Shown here: piece by piece, positions 31,660-43,515 of the stretch | How positions within the stretch are numbered: position 1 is the first letter of the stretch | Layout: each line of letters starts with the position of its first letter | Assembly: GCA_951640165.1 (NCBI GenBank) | Contig: OX621241.1 | Location: 940,001-1,004,000 of the forward strand | Reading direction: 5' to 3' | DNA: 64,000 bases | Source: Pseudoips prasinana | Lineage: Eukaryota > Arthropoda > Insecta > Lepidoptera > Nolidae | The notes under the pieces: model-generated | Seen by the model: only the letters and a program-made list of their open reading frames with translations | Databases searched by the model: none | What the model was told of the DNA's origin: nothing | Program-made: the position numbers and the translations under genes

Positions 31660-32115
31660 TATAATAATAATAAATCTTTATTTCGGAATCTTTACACTCC
31701 ATATTTTACACAGAAAAGGAGCATATCCGAAGAAAATAAATGAAAATAAATATATATGCTATTACTACAAATGACGCTATTAGATACAATTAATTATTTA
31801 ACAGCACCTACGCCTTAATTACTGGTCTCGATCCGATAAAATGCCCGCTCCGGACCTAAACCGGAAGCGAGGCCCGCGTCGCGTTAACGTAGTGCGACAG
31901 TTGCACAAAAATCCCAAAAAATCACTATCTCTCCACCTCTCCCCGCCAGTATCCGCCCAGAGCCGAAGTTCGAACCCCACAGGGGGTGCCCTCCGGCGCG
32001 GATACTTAGTTTGTAGTTTAATATTTGCTAGGCGGTTAGAGCCCACGCTCACCCCTACTGTCCGGTGAAGCAGTAAAAGCCGAGAGGCTAACTGCACGCG
32101 TCAAGTTAAAAAAAA
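31660..32115 (-). mobile_element. tRNA-box-bearing SINE (SINE-F)
   Basis: Minus strand. The head contains GGGGTTCGAACTTCGG (B-box-like) and the far end has GAATAAAGATTTATTATTA, an AATAAA followed by an ATT-type tail. The GC-rich head contrasts with the AT-rich tail half. The opposed 75-92-codon frames here are by-products of the GC-rich head. Confidence 0.55.
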
Positions 32116-32310
32116 TTAAAAAAATTACTGGTCAGTCGCATATCTGTGCTGAGTCATGCGGGCACCTGTGCGTGCAGCGCTCCCACTTATTACCGCAGCG
32201 TGCCACTGCATCACGCGTGTCGTTTGCGACATAGCACACATTTCTAGCGTGATAAACTTATCTGCAGTTCCGTACTCCGTCTACGGATACGGGTGATTTA
32301 CGTCTTAACT

Positions 32311-32556
32311 TACGGTCACTGTAGCCTAGTTGGTAGTGCTCCTGCCTACGAAGCTGGTGGTCCTGGGTTCGAATCCCGGTGACTGCAAATATTTGTGTGA
32401 TGAGCACGAATATTTGTTTCGAGTCATGGATGTTTTCTATGTATTTATCTGTCTATATAAGTATGTATATCGTCGCCTGGTACCCATAGTACAAGCTTTG
32501 CTTAGTTTGGGGCTAGGAAGATCTGGGTGACGTTGTCCCTAGATATTATATTATAT
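32311..32556 (+). mobile_element. SINE-A, copy 3
   Basis: Head TAGCCTAGTTGG / GGTTCGAATCC with the CTACGAA loop, body to CCCTAGATATTATATTAT. The tRNA-like A- and B-boxes are perfect. Confidence 0.8.
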
Positions 32557-33129
32557 AAAAAAAAGATATTATAGATATAATATACATTAATTTTAGTCCA
32601 GAACCAATGAATGACTTTTATAAAATATAATTTGTTTGGCAACCTTTGCCTAACTTTGAAGGGGTATAATAATATGTATATAGTTTGTGGGCATGATTTG
32701 TATGTTAGAGCAAAATGTTAGCCCACTTAGGATTTTTTATTTAGGTGCAGTACGTATTGCAACGGGTTAAAACCGAAAAATAATGGTGTTGATTCTGAAA
32801 CTTATTTACATGTCATTACCTCTCTTTCAAATATAGCTCGTTTGAAAACGACAGTGGATACATAGAACTGTCAAAGTACTAAACATGCTTATAATGCGCA
32901 ATATTGGCCGAAAAGTTCGTAGGTGTGTTTATTCGACCTCAATATTTTGCGCCATAACTAAATTGACACTATACAAATTGAGTAGGAACATATCATAGTG
33001 CATAATGTAATCTAAACTCTAATAAAATACCAAATACAAAATACTCTTTTATTCATTATCACTTTCAAATACCAACTTAGTACAATCAATAAATTATATG
33101 TGTTCACTTCAACGGTTCGATTGCAAGAG
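32557..33129. other. AT-rich DNA, no gene recognised
   Basis: No coding family is found. AAATACAAAATACTCTTTTATTCATT near 33035 resembles the complement of a retroelement AATAAA-and-tail, but no matching body was identified. Confidence 0.4.
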
Positions 33130-33480
33130 AGCCCGCTCCGCACGCGCACAGCCATTATAAACACTCTGTTCTTGTTTCAACTTCACCGCTAGATGGCGTT
33201 GTCGAACCGATGTTGCCAACAATAAGTATGTGCGCAAACACAGGGGCACTTTCTATGTCATCGCTTTCATGATTCGATGAGACTACTAGTGACACGACTG
33301 GACAGAGTTCAGGTATAGGACAAACGGCCATACGTGCTCTCCGAGGCACGGGAGTGTAATACGACCAACTCACAGACTTCGGGCTGATACTGCGATTTTT
33401 TTTATTCAAACAGAAACATCACAAATGCTCTTTTTGACCCAACCGAGGATTTGAACTCAGGACTTTCTCATTTTTTTTCC
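33130..33480 (-). mobile_element. SINE-D, inverse copy
   Basis: The forward strand shows CAGGGGCACTTTCTATGTCA, GATTCGATGAGACTACTAGTGACAC and GGATTTGAACTC, the complements of SINE-D landmarks at 7465-7815. The head lies at the right end. Confidence 0.6.
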
Positions 33481-33822
33481 GCCAAACCTATCATCATACT
33501 CGTATACAAAGTATACTTTTACTAAAAAATCTGTTTTATATTTTTTCTAACTCTTCTACAGTAAGTAAACTGTTCTTAAACCGTGTTCAATGCTGACTCA
33601 TGCTACATTATTACTTTAAACTGTACGAGTAGGTAGTAAGTTTCACACTCATTGGTTAGGTTTCTTTTTAAATGTTGATTTATTAACTTCATAATTAATA
33701 TTAAAAAAAAATAGAACATCATATTTATTTATAAGTTTTTAATTATATTTCAACATCATGTATGAGACTATCTATATAACATTCTCTATAGAATAAATAA
33801 GATAACTTAAAAGTAATACTTG

Positions 33823-34055
33823 AGGCGGGGCACATAGCTCGTAGAACTGACGGCCGTTGGGGCAGAAAGGTTGTCGAGTGGCGACCAAGAACCGGTAGAC
33901 GCAGCGTGGGCAGGCCCCCTAGAAGATGAACCGATGACCTTGTGCGGGTCGCAGGAAACCGTTGGATGCGTATAGCGCAAGACCGGAAATTGTGGAGATC
34001 TTTGGGAGAAGCCTTTGTCAAGCAGTGGACGGCTTTCGGCTGATATGATGATGAT
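33823..34055 (+). pseudogene. RTE-GAT 3' end with one in-frame stop
   Basis: The plus strand encodes AGHIARRTDGRWGRKVVEW and GRRSVGRPPRR, then TGA where relatives have tryptophan (TGG), then TDDLVRVAGNRWMRIAQDR and LGEAFVKQWTAFG-stop, followed by a (ATG)n tail. A single G-to-A change explains the break. 5'-truncated at ~33823. Confidence 0.8.
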
Positions 34056-34348
34056 TACTTTAGAAGGATAGACCATAGAAGAATACCATAATTTTATTCA
34101 ATAGGGCTAATAGTTAATTTTATCTTCATCTCTTTATCGTATGGGGTGTGGATCTTAACTTCTTATCTTATCTTTGATGGGGTTTACTTGCGTACAGCAC
34201 TTCGACCCTTCAGGATCTTTTGTACTATCCCCCACGGGTTTTTATTCCATCCCTAGAGCCCTGAATGAAGTCTTCACATAATCCAGTACGCTTCTTAGGG
34301 GTAGATCCTTGTAGTCTCTTGGCCATGGGGTGTGGATACTCAGAGTCA

Positions 34349-34548
34349 ATGTCAGAGTTGTTCGCCGCCCAGTAGGCATCTGACATGGCTCAATCTAACG
34401 AGAACAATCGGGACCCACCGCTTACCGTGCCGTCTGAAGCAAGAAGACGCTCAATAATTAAACCAATTTGACGGTGACCCATCTATAAAATGACCGCGTG
34501 CATAGGTACTTTATCTCGCCGATGTTTACGGACCGGTGACTGCAACTG
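34349..34548 (+). repeat. Rep-1, copy 3 (diverged)
   Basis: Shared landmarks are GTCAGAGTTGTTC, ATCTGACATGGCT, ATTAAACCAATTTGACGGTGAC and TATCTCGCCGATG. More diverged than copies 1 and 2. Confidence 0.55.
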
Positions 34549-34999
34549 ACTGACATTGCCACTTTAGTTACTTTTATAAAGAAGTTGAACAAAATTTCGT
34601 TTATCGATAAATCCGATAAATAATTAACGAGTTAGAGAATATATTAATTCTTTAAATCGTTTATCATTTATATTAGACACTCATTTATTAATTTATCTTA
34701 GAGCAGTGAGTTCAATCAGATTTAAATTAAAATACGATGAATACGTGGGTGCGCAAAGTGCTGATGAATAGATAATTTTATATACATTGTGTTTCAAGGG
34801 TGAGTAGAACAAACAGCTGCGCAACTCTATTTTAACAATTTCAATTTAAAACCTAAATATTGGATAAATTCTCTTTAAAACATCTGGATTTTGATGGAGT
34901 AGCAATAGTAGCGCGGGTTTCAAATACGTGCGTATTTCAGGTGCCTTGATACATACTATATTTAAATAAGAGGGTCTTTGACACCACTAAACTAATTTA

Positions 35000-35331
35000 T
35001 AGAGGATGTAGTCACAAAGATTGAAAAAGGCATGCTGAGATGGTTTGGGCATTTAGAAAGGATGAATGAAAGAAGATTGACAAAAGAAGTATACCTGGCC
35101 TGTGTGAATGGGACAACCGGAAGGGGAAGACCACGTCGAACATTCTCTGACCAAATTGGAGATGTTCTCAAGAAAGGGCAGGTCAGATTCAGAAGTTCCC
35201 TAAACCGGCGAGCATGTATGAAGAATATAATGACAGTAATCGAGGCAAAAAAAGTATGCAAAGATCGTGACAAATGGAAATCTGTTGTCTCTGCCTACCC
35301 CTCTGGGAAACAGGCGTGAGTCTTTGTATGT
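35000..35331 (+). pseudogene. RTE-TATG 3' end with 11-bp target duplication
   Basis: Encodes the C-terminal ~90 codons ([43 protein letters not shown]). The frame is open except for small length changes (GTCAGATTCAGAAGT against GTCAGAAGT in the 18-kb copy). A short TATG tail follows. AAACTAATTTA is repeated exactly on both sides (34989-34999 and 35332-35342). 5'-truncated. Confidence 0.85.
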
Positions 35332-35342
35332 AAACTAATTTA

Positions 35343-36825
35343 CATGAATACATATGTAGAATTTTCAAAATATTAAAACTGCTTATAATACGCACACTCA
35401 TGTGCATTATTTGGCGAAAGGTCATATCGTGTTGCTTATGTTTCCTCAATATTTCGCAAGAGGAGGACATATTATACTCAACACTATTAAGTGTACAGAA
35501 TTTCATCATATCATCGGCAAATAATTAAAACTAACATTGTGGAAATCATTAGGGATGGATTTTATCCAGCAGTGGACATTTTTCGCCTGAAAATGACGGT
35601 GGTGATGAAACTAGTAGGATATAAACTGCAAACAAGTAGTGTTTGCCGTTTATTAAGTAAAAACTCTTTCAAAATGCAAGTCACTTCTCTCTTTAATCAT
35701 GATTAAACTTTCCAATGTGCCTCACGTATGGAGCAGCATGTTTATTTTAGTCTCGGTGGAAGAAACACGTAAGTCCAATTTTTTTATTTGTAAGACGCGG
35801 TAAGTATCGCGGGGAAAAAAATTACCGACACGAATGTATACAGAAATCTTATTATTTGAGAATCGTAACTAAATAAAGAAAAATAAATACTATTTTTATG
35901 GGATATAGTATCTACATTTGTTATTGTTTCTCCAATATTTAAATTGGCAAACAATACATCTAGAAATAAATAATTGTATTTACAATGCGCCATAATACAA
36001 CATGAAATAGACAATGGAACTGAAATTGGGCTGACCACAAATATAAAATATTATAACGGTAGCATAATAATTTATTATATCTACAAGAGGCTCAGCTGGA
36101 AATAAGCGGCCAATTAATTTAATAAAGTGATTAACTGGAGTAATAATGTAAGGTGAACCTAATACCCAAAGATAACTGCCCTTAGAGTAAGGAAGAACGC
36201 TATTCTTCACATGAAAGTTAGTACCATTGAACGTTACCCAAGAGTTACTATATAGTATAAGGACGTGGTAGTCGACCCAAAACTGACTTAAGTTACATTA
36301 AAGTACTTACATAATATCAGCTTGAACTCATTTCGTATATTAACAGGAACAAACAGACATACGGGTTCTTGTTATTCAAATCGGTTATAGTAATGAAAAG
36401 TTAAGATCAGACGGTTTATTTTTTAAACCGCCTTTTATACTCCGATTTCATCTTACGCTGTTCTGTTTCTTAAGACTGGGATATCTCAGAACCACACAAG
36501 ATGAAAATTGAATGGCACAATACGTTTTACAGCGCTCGTAATTTTCACTCTTATCGTAAAACAGGCGTGCATGCACCCCGTTCCTTCATTATTTTTTTAT
36601 TTCATTCCGAAATGGAGTGCATTTTCTTTGTTCACTTGTTTGTTGATCTCCGGAGTCTTGAGGATATGTACACCAGAATCCAACGTATAATTAGTTTCTG
36701 GACTCTAAGCTCATCCTATGGATAAAGTTATCGATAAAGTTCGTGTTCGTGCAATGTTCAAAATAAAATGATGTCCATATATGCAGCAGGTTACTAATAT
36801 AGTTATACTAAGATAGTAGTAAAAA
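35343..36825. other. AT-rich DNA, nothing firm
   Basis: No gene is recognised. TTTTATCCAGCAGTGGACATTTTTCGCC...ATGACGGTGGTGATGA at about 35558-35608 may be a heavily decayed RTE-GAT tail. Short opposed frames at 35491-36725 have no support. Confidence 0.4.
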
Positions 36826-36840
36826 TAAATAATAATAAAT

Positions 36841-37790
36841 AAAAAAGGTTTTTATTCACGTAGACTTTAAAAAAGCGCTTGTAAATAGTCAGAACATGTT
36901 TGTAGTAATATAGTTGTATACATTAGATATTATTTCTAGTAACATAGATATTTAGGTAAGTACATCTTGTATGAAAACATTTATAAAATTTATTTTATTA
37001 CAGAAATGATATTTAGCTAGCTCGTATCAAGTTATTGTCAAGAGATTATGTTTAATTATCTAGTTTAAGTCTAATATTTTTACTACATATTGTCAATGGT
37101 TCTGTCTATATTAAAGGTATTATTATTATGACGGACCTTGTGTTAATAACGACGGTCGCGCTTTAATGCTACCACCGGATCCAATGCGCCCCAACTGAGA
37201 AGACCCAGCGAAACAAACTCAGTGGGTTCATCTACTACCGGTTTCAACACGACCCAGTTGAGACGGTCCGGCGAAACATACTCAAGCGGGCATGAACACG
37301 GGATTTGGTCCAATTAGAGTAATTATTTAGTAGGCAAACACAATATATGCTCGATCGGTTGTCTGAATGCTTATTATTTTAGATTATATTTAGGTATACA
37401 AAAGAAAAACTTCGAAACAATAACATTATTCATTTTGAGACAGAGTCAATAATTTTAAATTAAGTATATGATAGCAATCATTTACAGATAGTTCACGTAA
37501 CACAGCAGATCAGTCATGTCTATATGGCTACAAGATCTCCAGCGAGCAATGTGCAGGTAGGAAGTGAGAGCCAGACGTATTTGTCATCGATGTACTCTTT
37601 AGTGGTGTAATAACCCCTAGCCATAAGTACACGTTTAGTATGTGTTTTAAAACTTGTGACAGGCAGATCAGTAATTTGAGTAGGAAGCTTGTTATAAAAC
37701 CTAATACAATTTCCTAAAAATGATTTATTAGTTTTGCTTACTCTAAAGCCTGGCATGGCTAGTTTGTTTTTATTCCTAGTATTTAGTTAT
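36841..37790 (-). mobile_element. LINE-X 3' end: reverse transcriptase tail plus 3' UTR
   Basis: A minus-strand, 5'-truncated non-LTR element. The coding end is at 37520-37790 and the 3' UTR runs to 36841, ending GAATAAAAACCTTTTTT with an AATAAA-like signal and a T/A-rich tail. The 3' UTR matches 59830-60258 (minus) and the interrupted plus-strand copy at 18056-19010. Confidence 0.75.
37520..37790 (-). pseudogene. Non-LTR reverse transcriptase C-terminal fragment
   Basis: The minus frame reads NTRNKNKLAMPGFRVSKTNK, SFLGNCIRFYNKLPTQI and a KRVLMARGYYTTKEYIDDK segment. This is the short tail that follows the thumb of Jockey-superfamily reverse transcriptases. A stop precedes the NTRN motif, marking decay or the truncation point near 37790. 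It has no catalytic residues and no function of its own. Confidence 0.75.
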
Positions 37791-37818
37791 TTACCAAGTC
37801 AATTGACAATGTCGTGTC

Positions 37819-37852
37819 TGATTTCACAATGGCGTGTCCCATTGTGAAATCA
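37819..37852. repeat. 14-bp perfect hairpin, possible MITE core
   Basis: TGATTTCACAATGG (37819-37832) pairs perfectly with CCATTGTGAAATCA (37839-37852) around a 6-nt loop. Outer bases pair imperfectly (TTGACAATG against ATGGTGTCAA), so a longer foldback may have decayed. Confidence 0.7.
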
Positions 37853-37914
37853 TTATGGTGTCAATGTCAGTAGTTTACCAAAACTATCAAACTCGAAAAT
37901 CTTTACATTAATTA

Positions 37915-38173
37915 CTAGCAGTGTCCGCCAACTTCGTTCCGCGTTATAAATATTTTTGTCCCTGCCCGTTTGTCCCGCAACTTGGATTACATTATTCAAG
38001 TTTAAGTAAATATGCGTTATTAATTTTGGAATTTTTCATAGCCTATGACACTCTACAATAACGTAGCTTTCTATTGGTGAAATAATTTTGAAAATCGGTC
38101 CAGTAGATCCAGAGATTACCCCTTACAACGTTACAAACTCACAAACGTTACATCTTTATAATATTAGTATAGA
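37915..38173 (-). mobile_element. Helitron-like element (TCTATACTAATATT subtype), clean ends
   Basis: On the minus strand it begins TCTATACTAATATTATAAAG and ends ...ACTGCTAG, flanked by A and T as Helitron insertion predicts. The segment GCCAACTTCGTTCCGCGTTA marks the GC-rich 3' part shared with 26230-26470. Confidence 0.7.
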
Positions 38174-38825
38174 TGAACCATTCTTACATAATGTGCAATA
38201 ACAAACGTGAGCCCTGGATTTCTCCAGAAAAATACTCAAATAAAAGAGTAAGCCTTTCTAAATGTGCTTTCTTATTATCAGAATCATCAAGAAATTTATC
38301 TCGTTACCGTTAGCGCAGCAAGTTACAGATTCCAATTTATTTAGAAAATCTAGTGGGAGTGTACGATTAGCATCTTGCATTAAGGCGCTGTGTTTTGAAA
38401 TTCATAAAAATACCAGATTTGTTTTACTTCCACTAATATACTCTTACAAAGTTTAGCCCTAGCTATAAAAAATCTCCATAACTAATAAAAATATTTGAAC
38501 AATTGCCAAACCGATTTTCATTAAACATTGCCAACCATCCTCAATAAACTAGCTGTTCATTTAAACATCTACATTAAAGTTGATACATCAATTTGTCAAA
38601 GGAATAAGATTAATTTATTTCGTTGTCTTCCATGTATTTATGTTATCCCAGTTTTGAGTAAAAAAGGTTTAACATGAAAGCGGCTGATCTGACGTTAACT
38701 GACAGCCGTTAATTGATGGTCATTGGTCCTACCGATTTTTGTTTATGGCGACCACTTCAACTGCTAGTCAGTACGGCGTTGGTGCGCCCGAAGATGGCAG
38801 TTGATTAAAAAGATTGGCTATGGCA
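38174..38825. other. AT-rich DNA, nothing recognised
   Basis: No gene or repeat copy is recognised. Confidence 0.45.
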
Positions 38826-39078
38826 ACGGTCACCGTAGCCTAGTTGGTAGTGCTCCTGCCTACGAAGCTGGTGGTCCTGGGTTCGAATCCCGGTAAGTGC
38901 AAATATTTGTGTGATGAGCACGAATATTTGTTTCTGAGTCATGGATGTTTTCTATGTATTTAAGTATTTATCTATCTATATAAGTATGTATAGCGTCGGC
39001 TGGTACCCATAGTACAAGCTTTGCTTAGTTTGGGGCTAGGATGATCTGTGTGACATTGTCCCTAGATATTATTATTAT
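38826..39078 (+). mobile_element. SINE-A, copy 4
   Basis: Full head (TAGCCTAGTTGG, GGTTCGAATCC) and body to CCCTAGATATTATTATTATT. An RTE-TATG fragment abuts its tail. Confidence 0.8.
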
Positions 39079-39250
39079 TTGGCACAATCTTCGCACACCT
39101 CGTTTGCCTAGTTTATTGTCATTTTATTCTTCATACATGCTCGTCGGTTTAGGTTACTTCTGACCTGGCCTCTCTTGCGAACGTCTTCTAATATGTCAGA
39201 AAATGTTGTACGAGGTGTTCCCCTGCCGGTTGTACTATTCACACAGCTTT
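39079..39250 (-). pseudogene. RTE-TATG C-terminal fragment, lacking both ends
   Basis: The forward strand CGGTTTAGGTTACTTCTGACC and GTGTTCCCCTGCCGGTTGT are complements of the family's C-terminal coding segment. The last ~40 bases and the tail are missing at the SINE-A boundary, so the SINE appears to have inserted into or replaced the 3' end. Confidence 0.65.
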
Positions 39251-39261
39251 TTTCCCAAGTC

Positions 39262-39545
39262 AAGCGTACTAAAGTCAAATTCAAAGTCAAAAATTATTTA
39301 ATCTGTAAAAATGTTCCATGTATGTGGAATCGTAATATTTTTTTACCCTACCGTGCAGTGCATGACGTAGCAGCTACTGAGAAACACTGTCAGAAAACTC
39401 AGTAGTAATCCTTTTATTAAAATAAAATATACTTAAGATTAATGACAATCAGGTGTGTTGACTCAAAGCAACTCAATCCCAAACACTTTTGTCACTTAAA
39501 TAATCAGAAATTTTGTAATATGCCCTGAAATGTAAGAATTATTAC
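39262..39545 (-). mobile_element. LINE-Y 3' end, inverse copy
   Basis: Complementary to 50002-50300. The minus strand has the coding end YYKISDYLSDKSVWD followed by a stop (about 39470-39540), then a 3' UTR with CTACTGAGTTTTCTGACAG and a terminal AATAAATAATTTTTGACTTTG-like end. 5'-truncated. Confidence 0.65.
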
Positions 39546-39599
39546 GTAAAAAATATTAAATATATTTAATTTCAGAACTGTAGATCCTACAAAAGTTAT

Positions 39600-39742
39600 G
39601 TACAGACGCCAGCACATCCAGCTACCCCAAGTCGTCAAATTTATTTTATAGATTTTCAACTTTATCACAAAAGGATAAGGTTCACTTTCAATTGGTGAAA
39701 TTTGACAGATTGGGGTAGCTTGATTTGCTGGCTATGCTGTAC
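39600..39742. mobile_element. MITE-2, copy 2
   Basis: The inverted ends GACGCCAGCACATCCAGCTACC and GGTAGCTTGATTTGCTGGC pair, and the middle GGTTCACTTTCAATTGG is shared with copy 1 at 10466. TA flanks on both sides. Confidence 0.7.
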
Positions 39743-40314
39743 ATTGCACAAAAAGTTTAAGGTAGCCTAGAACAATGACTGCAACTTTAATTTACATTTT
39801 TTTTTTTTGTCAGTTCACTCACATTATTAATCAACTCCGCGCATACAAGTAGTTTAGTTTTTTGTATCATCTGATTGGCTGGCAGTTCATGTCAACCAAT
39901 CTAAATAGTATACGTATAAAAAAGAAATATATTTTCTGATATAGATTTTTCCTATTAAGGAGGAGATATCAGTAAAATCTACTTTCAGCCTCTATCGGCA
40001 ACCCAATTAAGTGGTGGTTGAAACATCGTTGAAATTGTGATATAAGCGCCTTTAAATGATGGTATATTATTTCCCCGCGTGTGAATTGAGCGGGATCATA
40101 TAATTAATTTATGAACGTGTTTCACGCTCATCAGATGCGCAAAGTGCAATTCAAAAATGAATTGTCTTTTTAAATGTTAATTACTTTAAAACTTAAAATT
40201 AAATATACTCATTTACTTTAAGTATTTAAATAAATCAGTAAAATTATTGTAATGACAAAGAGTAAAGGAAATCGTTACGTACTTTTTGTTATATCTTTTA
40301 TCCATACTACAGTA

Positions 40315-40533
40315 CCGACAGGGAAAGACCTTGAAAAACATTATCTGAGAAAATTGAAGTCCTTCTCCAGAGAGGCCAGGTCAGAGGTAAGCTAAACCGG
40401 TGAGCATGTATGAAGAATATAATGACAGTAATCGAGGCAAAAGAGGTGGGCAAAGATCGCGACAAATGTAAATCCGTTGTCTCTGCCTACCCATATGGGA
40501 AAGAGGCGCTAATCTATGTATGTATAGCCAATC
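40315..40533 (+). pseudogene. RTE-TATG 3' end, diverged
   Basis: Matches the last ~215 bp of the family, for example AGGTCAGAGGTAAGCTAAACC, CATGTATGAAGAATATAATG and GTTGTCTCTGCCTACCC, with a TATG tail at ~40517-40530. Substitutions such as GTATATG for GGGAAA-side bases show age. Confidence 0.7.
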
Positions 40534-40674
40534 TTTTTTTATCTTAAATAAGGTATTTTATTTATTTATTTAAACTTTAACACAAAGTGTATGTACATAG
40601 GCGGACTTAATGCCAAAGGCATTATCTACAAGTTTGCTGTGTGGGTAACAGCAAACAATATCACCTCCTTATTT

Positions 40675-40872
40675 CAGCCCGTGGGTGGTGAAGATGGCGA
40701 CCTGAAAATATCGTTCAGAGAACGGGCAGCAGCGTCTCTCTGGAAACTATGACTACTTATACTGCGATCGGAAACCGACTGCCAAGCGTGGTAATAATGG
40801 CATATCCCTCCAAATGATGGGCATTGTGGAGATCTTTTGGAGAGGCTTTTGCCATGATGATGATGATGACAT
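40675..40872 (+). mobile_element. Retrotransposon 3' end, family II
   Basis: Contains GATGGCGACCTGAAAATATCG, AGAGAACGGGCAGCAGCGTC, GGCATATCCCTCCAAATGATG, GTGGAGATCTTTTGGAGAGG and a (GATGAT)n tail. The last parts resemble RTE-GAT but the middle differs. Relatives lie at 43372-43515, 59490-59720 (minus) and 60357-60600 (minus). Confidence 0.6.
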
Positions 40873-41349
40873 ATAATCAATTTCTCAATCTATAAATTAA
40901 AAGAAATAAGAAGAATAGATTGTCCACGTACAGTGTATCCCCTTATCAAAGATAGAAGTATGTTTTTCTTTGTTCCATCCACCCCTTCTAACAACGAAGC
41001 TTATCTAACTTTCCTTAACTAATCACATTAAAATGTACATATCTAATGCAAAACTAGCTATTCTTACACTACGCTTCAGAAACACAAATATAATTTAAAA
41101 TTTAAAAAGAATTTGAACTGCTCAGACAAGTTTTTAAATTAAAGAGAAAATTGTTGGAGAAGAGAGACTTGTAAATTGGCATATTCAGTATGATATATGA
41201 AATAGTAATGATAATTCTAGCTAGTGAATGGCCGATGGACCGGTCTAATTCAATAATAATAATGATTTATTGTGTGAACTTACAACAATGGATTACATTA
41301 CATAATGGATAACGATGTTAGCCGCAGAAGTAAAAACTGTAGCGCAGCT

Positions 41350-41490
41350 ATCAACGCCCGCTTCCAGAGACATTGATACATAGTTTTCAGTGAGCGATCT
41401 AGTCAGATTGTTATAACGATGACAGTCAATTGTAGAGAGCTTTTGAGGCTTTGTCCTGCTGTGTACAGAATTGGCTGATATGCTGATGAT
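41350..41490 (+). mobile_element. Retrotransposon 3' end, family II, decayed
   Basis: CCCGCTTCCAGAGACATTGA, GTAGAGAGCTTTTGAGGC and TTGGCTGATATGCTGATGAT resemble the same tail sequences. Heavily diverged. Confidence 0.45.
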
Positions 41491-41599
41491 AATTTTTATT
41501 TTATTTTTTTAAAGTATTATACGCAATGCAAAGCGTGTTCATCAACACCCTGATATCGTCCTCTGCATCCGTCCATTTAATTATTTATAATTTTTTATT

Positions 41600-41855
41600 A
41601 TTATTAATATATAATATCCTGAGACAGTATTTACACACGGCCATCTGATCTCAAACTAAGCAGAGCTTGTACTATGGAAACCAGATAACTGATATACTAC
41701 ATATAATACTTTTCTTTTGTAAATACATCCTTATATAGATAATTACACGCACACTCAGGACAAACACTCATGGTCAATACACAAATAATGGGTGGGAATC
41801 GAACCCAAGACCTCGAAAAGCAAGCATTTGCCAACCACGCCAACAGGCCTGTCAA
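41600..41855 (-). mobile_element. SINE-B, inverse copy
   Basis: The forward strand starts ATAATATCCTGAGACAGTAT and ends GGTGGGAATCGAACCCAAGA, GCCAACCACGCCAACAGGCC, the complement of 19461-19710. Nearly full length. Confidence 0.75.
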
Positions 41856-42867
41856 TACAATAGCTTTGAAATGTTATGTTCTCGTTATTGTTTCATACGA
41901 CTAACCAAAAACAAACGTGATGTTTATGTATTTATGTAAATGTCGTTTCTTTGGAACCATGAAATATAAACGCTCGTATTGATTTAGTTGCCCTAAATAA
42001 TAATGTAGAAATTGTTAGCTTCCTTGTTGGTTTAGCAGTAGCGCGTTCAATCGCAGATATTGAACGTAGGTTCGGGTTCGTGATTAACAGAGTTATTGTA
42101 ATTATTTACAACAGTGTTATTGCAATCAATTGCAACTTAACAGTGTTATTGTAATCTGAACAACCTTTTGAATCAGTTTAAACAGTGCATCAATGCTACT
42201 TATATACTTGTTTCTATAAGGTCTTTCCTATATGCAAAGCAAATAAGTGTCAATCTGATACCTATACCTACTTGGGTACTGCATTTTATTTAATAAAGAT
42301 ACTTGTAGTAAAAAAAAATTAATTACTGTAATCAATTGCATACATAAAAGGCCAAATATGCTTATACATTTAAAAAGTGGACAGATGATTGGCCACCTTG
42401 AAAATTAATTTAGGACTGTACATCAATAGAATCTGGAGATAATTGATATCCCAAGATTCTGTTGCTGTGCAGTCCTAAAATTATTTTCATATTTTCCACA
42501 CAAATGTAATATTTTTATGGAATAAATGAATTTTGTTTTTTTTAGCATTGGGATTGGTCTGGCAAGTAAAATAAACTACCGTAACAGGCCATTTATTAGT
42601 ATAAAACTCGTCCAATTGAACATCAAGCCACCCGCAATGTAGAGATCAGTTGATGCATGACACAAGACACAAACTTAGAACAAGGTTAAAGAAAGAAAGA
42701 AGGCTTATTGTTTGATACTATGAACATATTGAGTTCACGATTTAACAGCAACAGTCCGCTCTATGTGTAAGGGAGGTACTCCAAAAAAAATAAAAATCTA
42801 TTATTTTTTTATCTACTCTATCAGCGGGCAGAAGCTGCGAAATATTCTTTACAGAAAAAGTCCCAAA
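41856..42867. other. AT-rich DNA with one hairpin
   Basis: No gene is recognised. A foldback with ~33-bp arms of about 80% pairing lies at 42400-42434/42454-42488 (TTTAGGACTGTACATCAATAGAATC against AGATTCTGTTGCTGTGCAGTCC), probably a small MITE. A tRNA-like but very decayed stretch lies at about 42015-42080. Confidence 0.5.
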
Positions 42868-43030
42868 ATTACTTTTTGGTCCCACCCAGGATTTGAACTC
42901 AGGGCCTCATAATCTGCGAATGAACACGCTACCGAACGACCAATGAGTCAGTATGTACCTACTGCGTGGGTCGCTAGTTTCTGTAGAGATTGGCCATCGA
43001 AGCTAAAATTGGCCAGGAATACTGTAAAGG
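42868..43030 (-). mobile_element. SINE-D head fragment, inverse
   Basis: The forward strand CCCACCCAGGATTTGAACTC and GATTGGCCATCGAAGC are complements of SINE-D-like head and tail segments, with the middle missing. Confidence 0.45.
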
Positions 43031-43371
43031 TAAATTATTAAGCAATATTGTACCGCATGGGTACCTAGAACATAAAGAGTATTAGACCTATCAGAAGTTT
43101 ATTTCGGGATCATTAAGCAAAAATAGGTACTTACCTGAAAGCTACAAACAAAACAAAATGATTCAGCTGTACAGCAGATTACTACCTCACTAATAGGATT
43201 GGGCAACAAAAGTACGTAGGTTGGTTCAGTATATCTCATTACACTAATTGCGAGTGGTTTTATTTCGTTTTAAATGGCATGTTTGTTTAACTAGCTTTCG
43301 TACTCTGGTTTGTTCGTGGTTTTTAATCACCTTACCGTTCAAAGTATACCCCATCTCACCCCTCATGTCAG

Positions 43372-43515
43372 CGAATATCTACCAGGGAACGGGCAGAAGC
43401 ATCTCTCATCGTACTATGATATTATGCTGCGATCGCCAACCAGTCTGCCAAACGTGGGGACTATGGCATATCCCTGCTAATGGTGCACACAATTCTAATG
43501 TGGAGATCCAATGCC
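43372..43515 (+). mobile_element. Retrotransposon 3' end, family II, no tail
   Basis: GAACGGGCAGAAGCATCTCTC, GCGATCGCCAACCAGTCTGCCAA and GGCATATCCCTGCTAATGG match 40675-40872 in the same orientation. Truncated before the tail. Confidence 0.5.
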
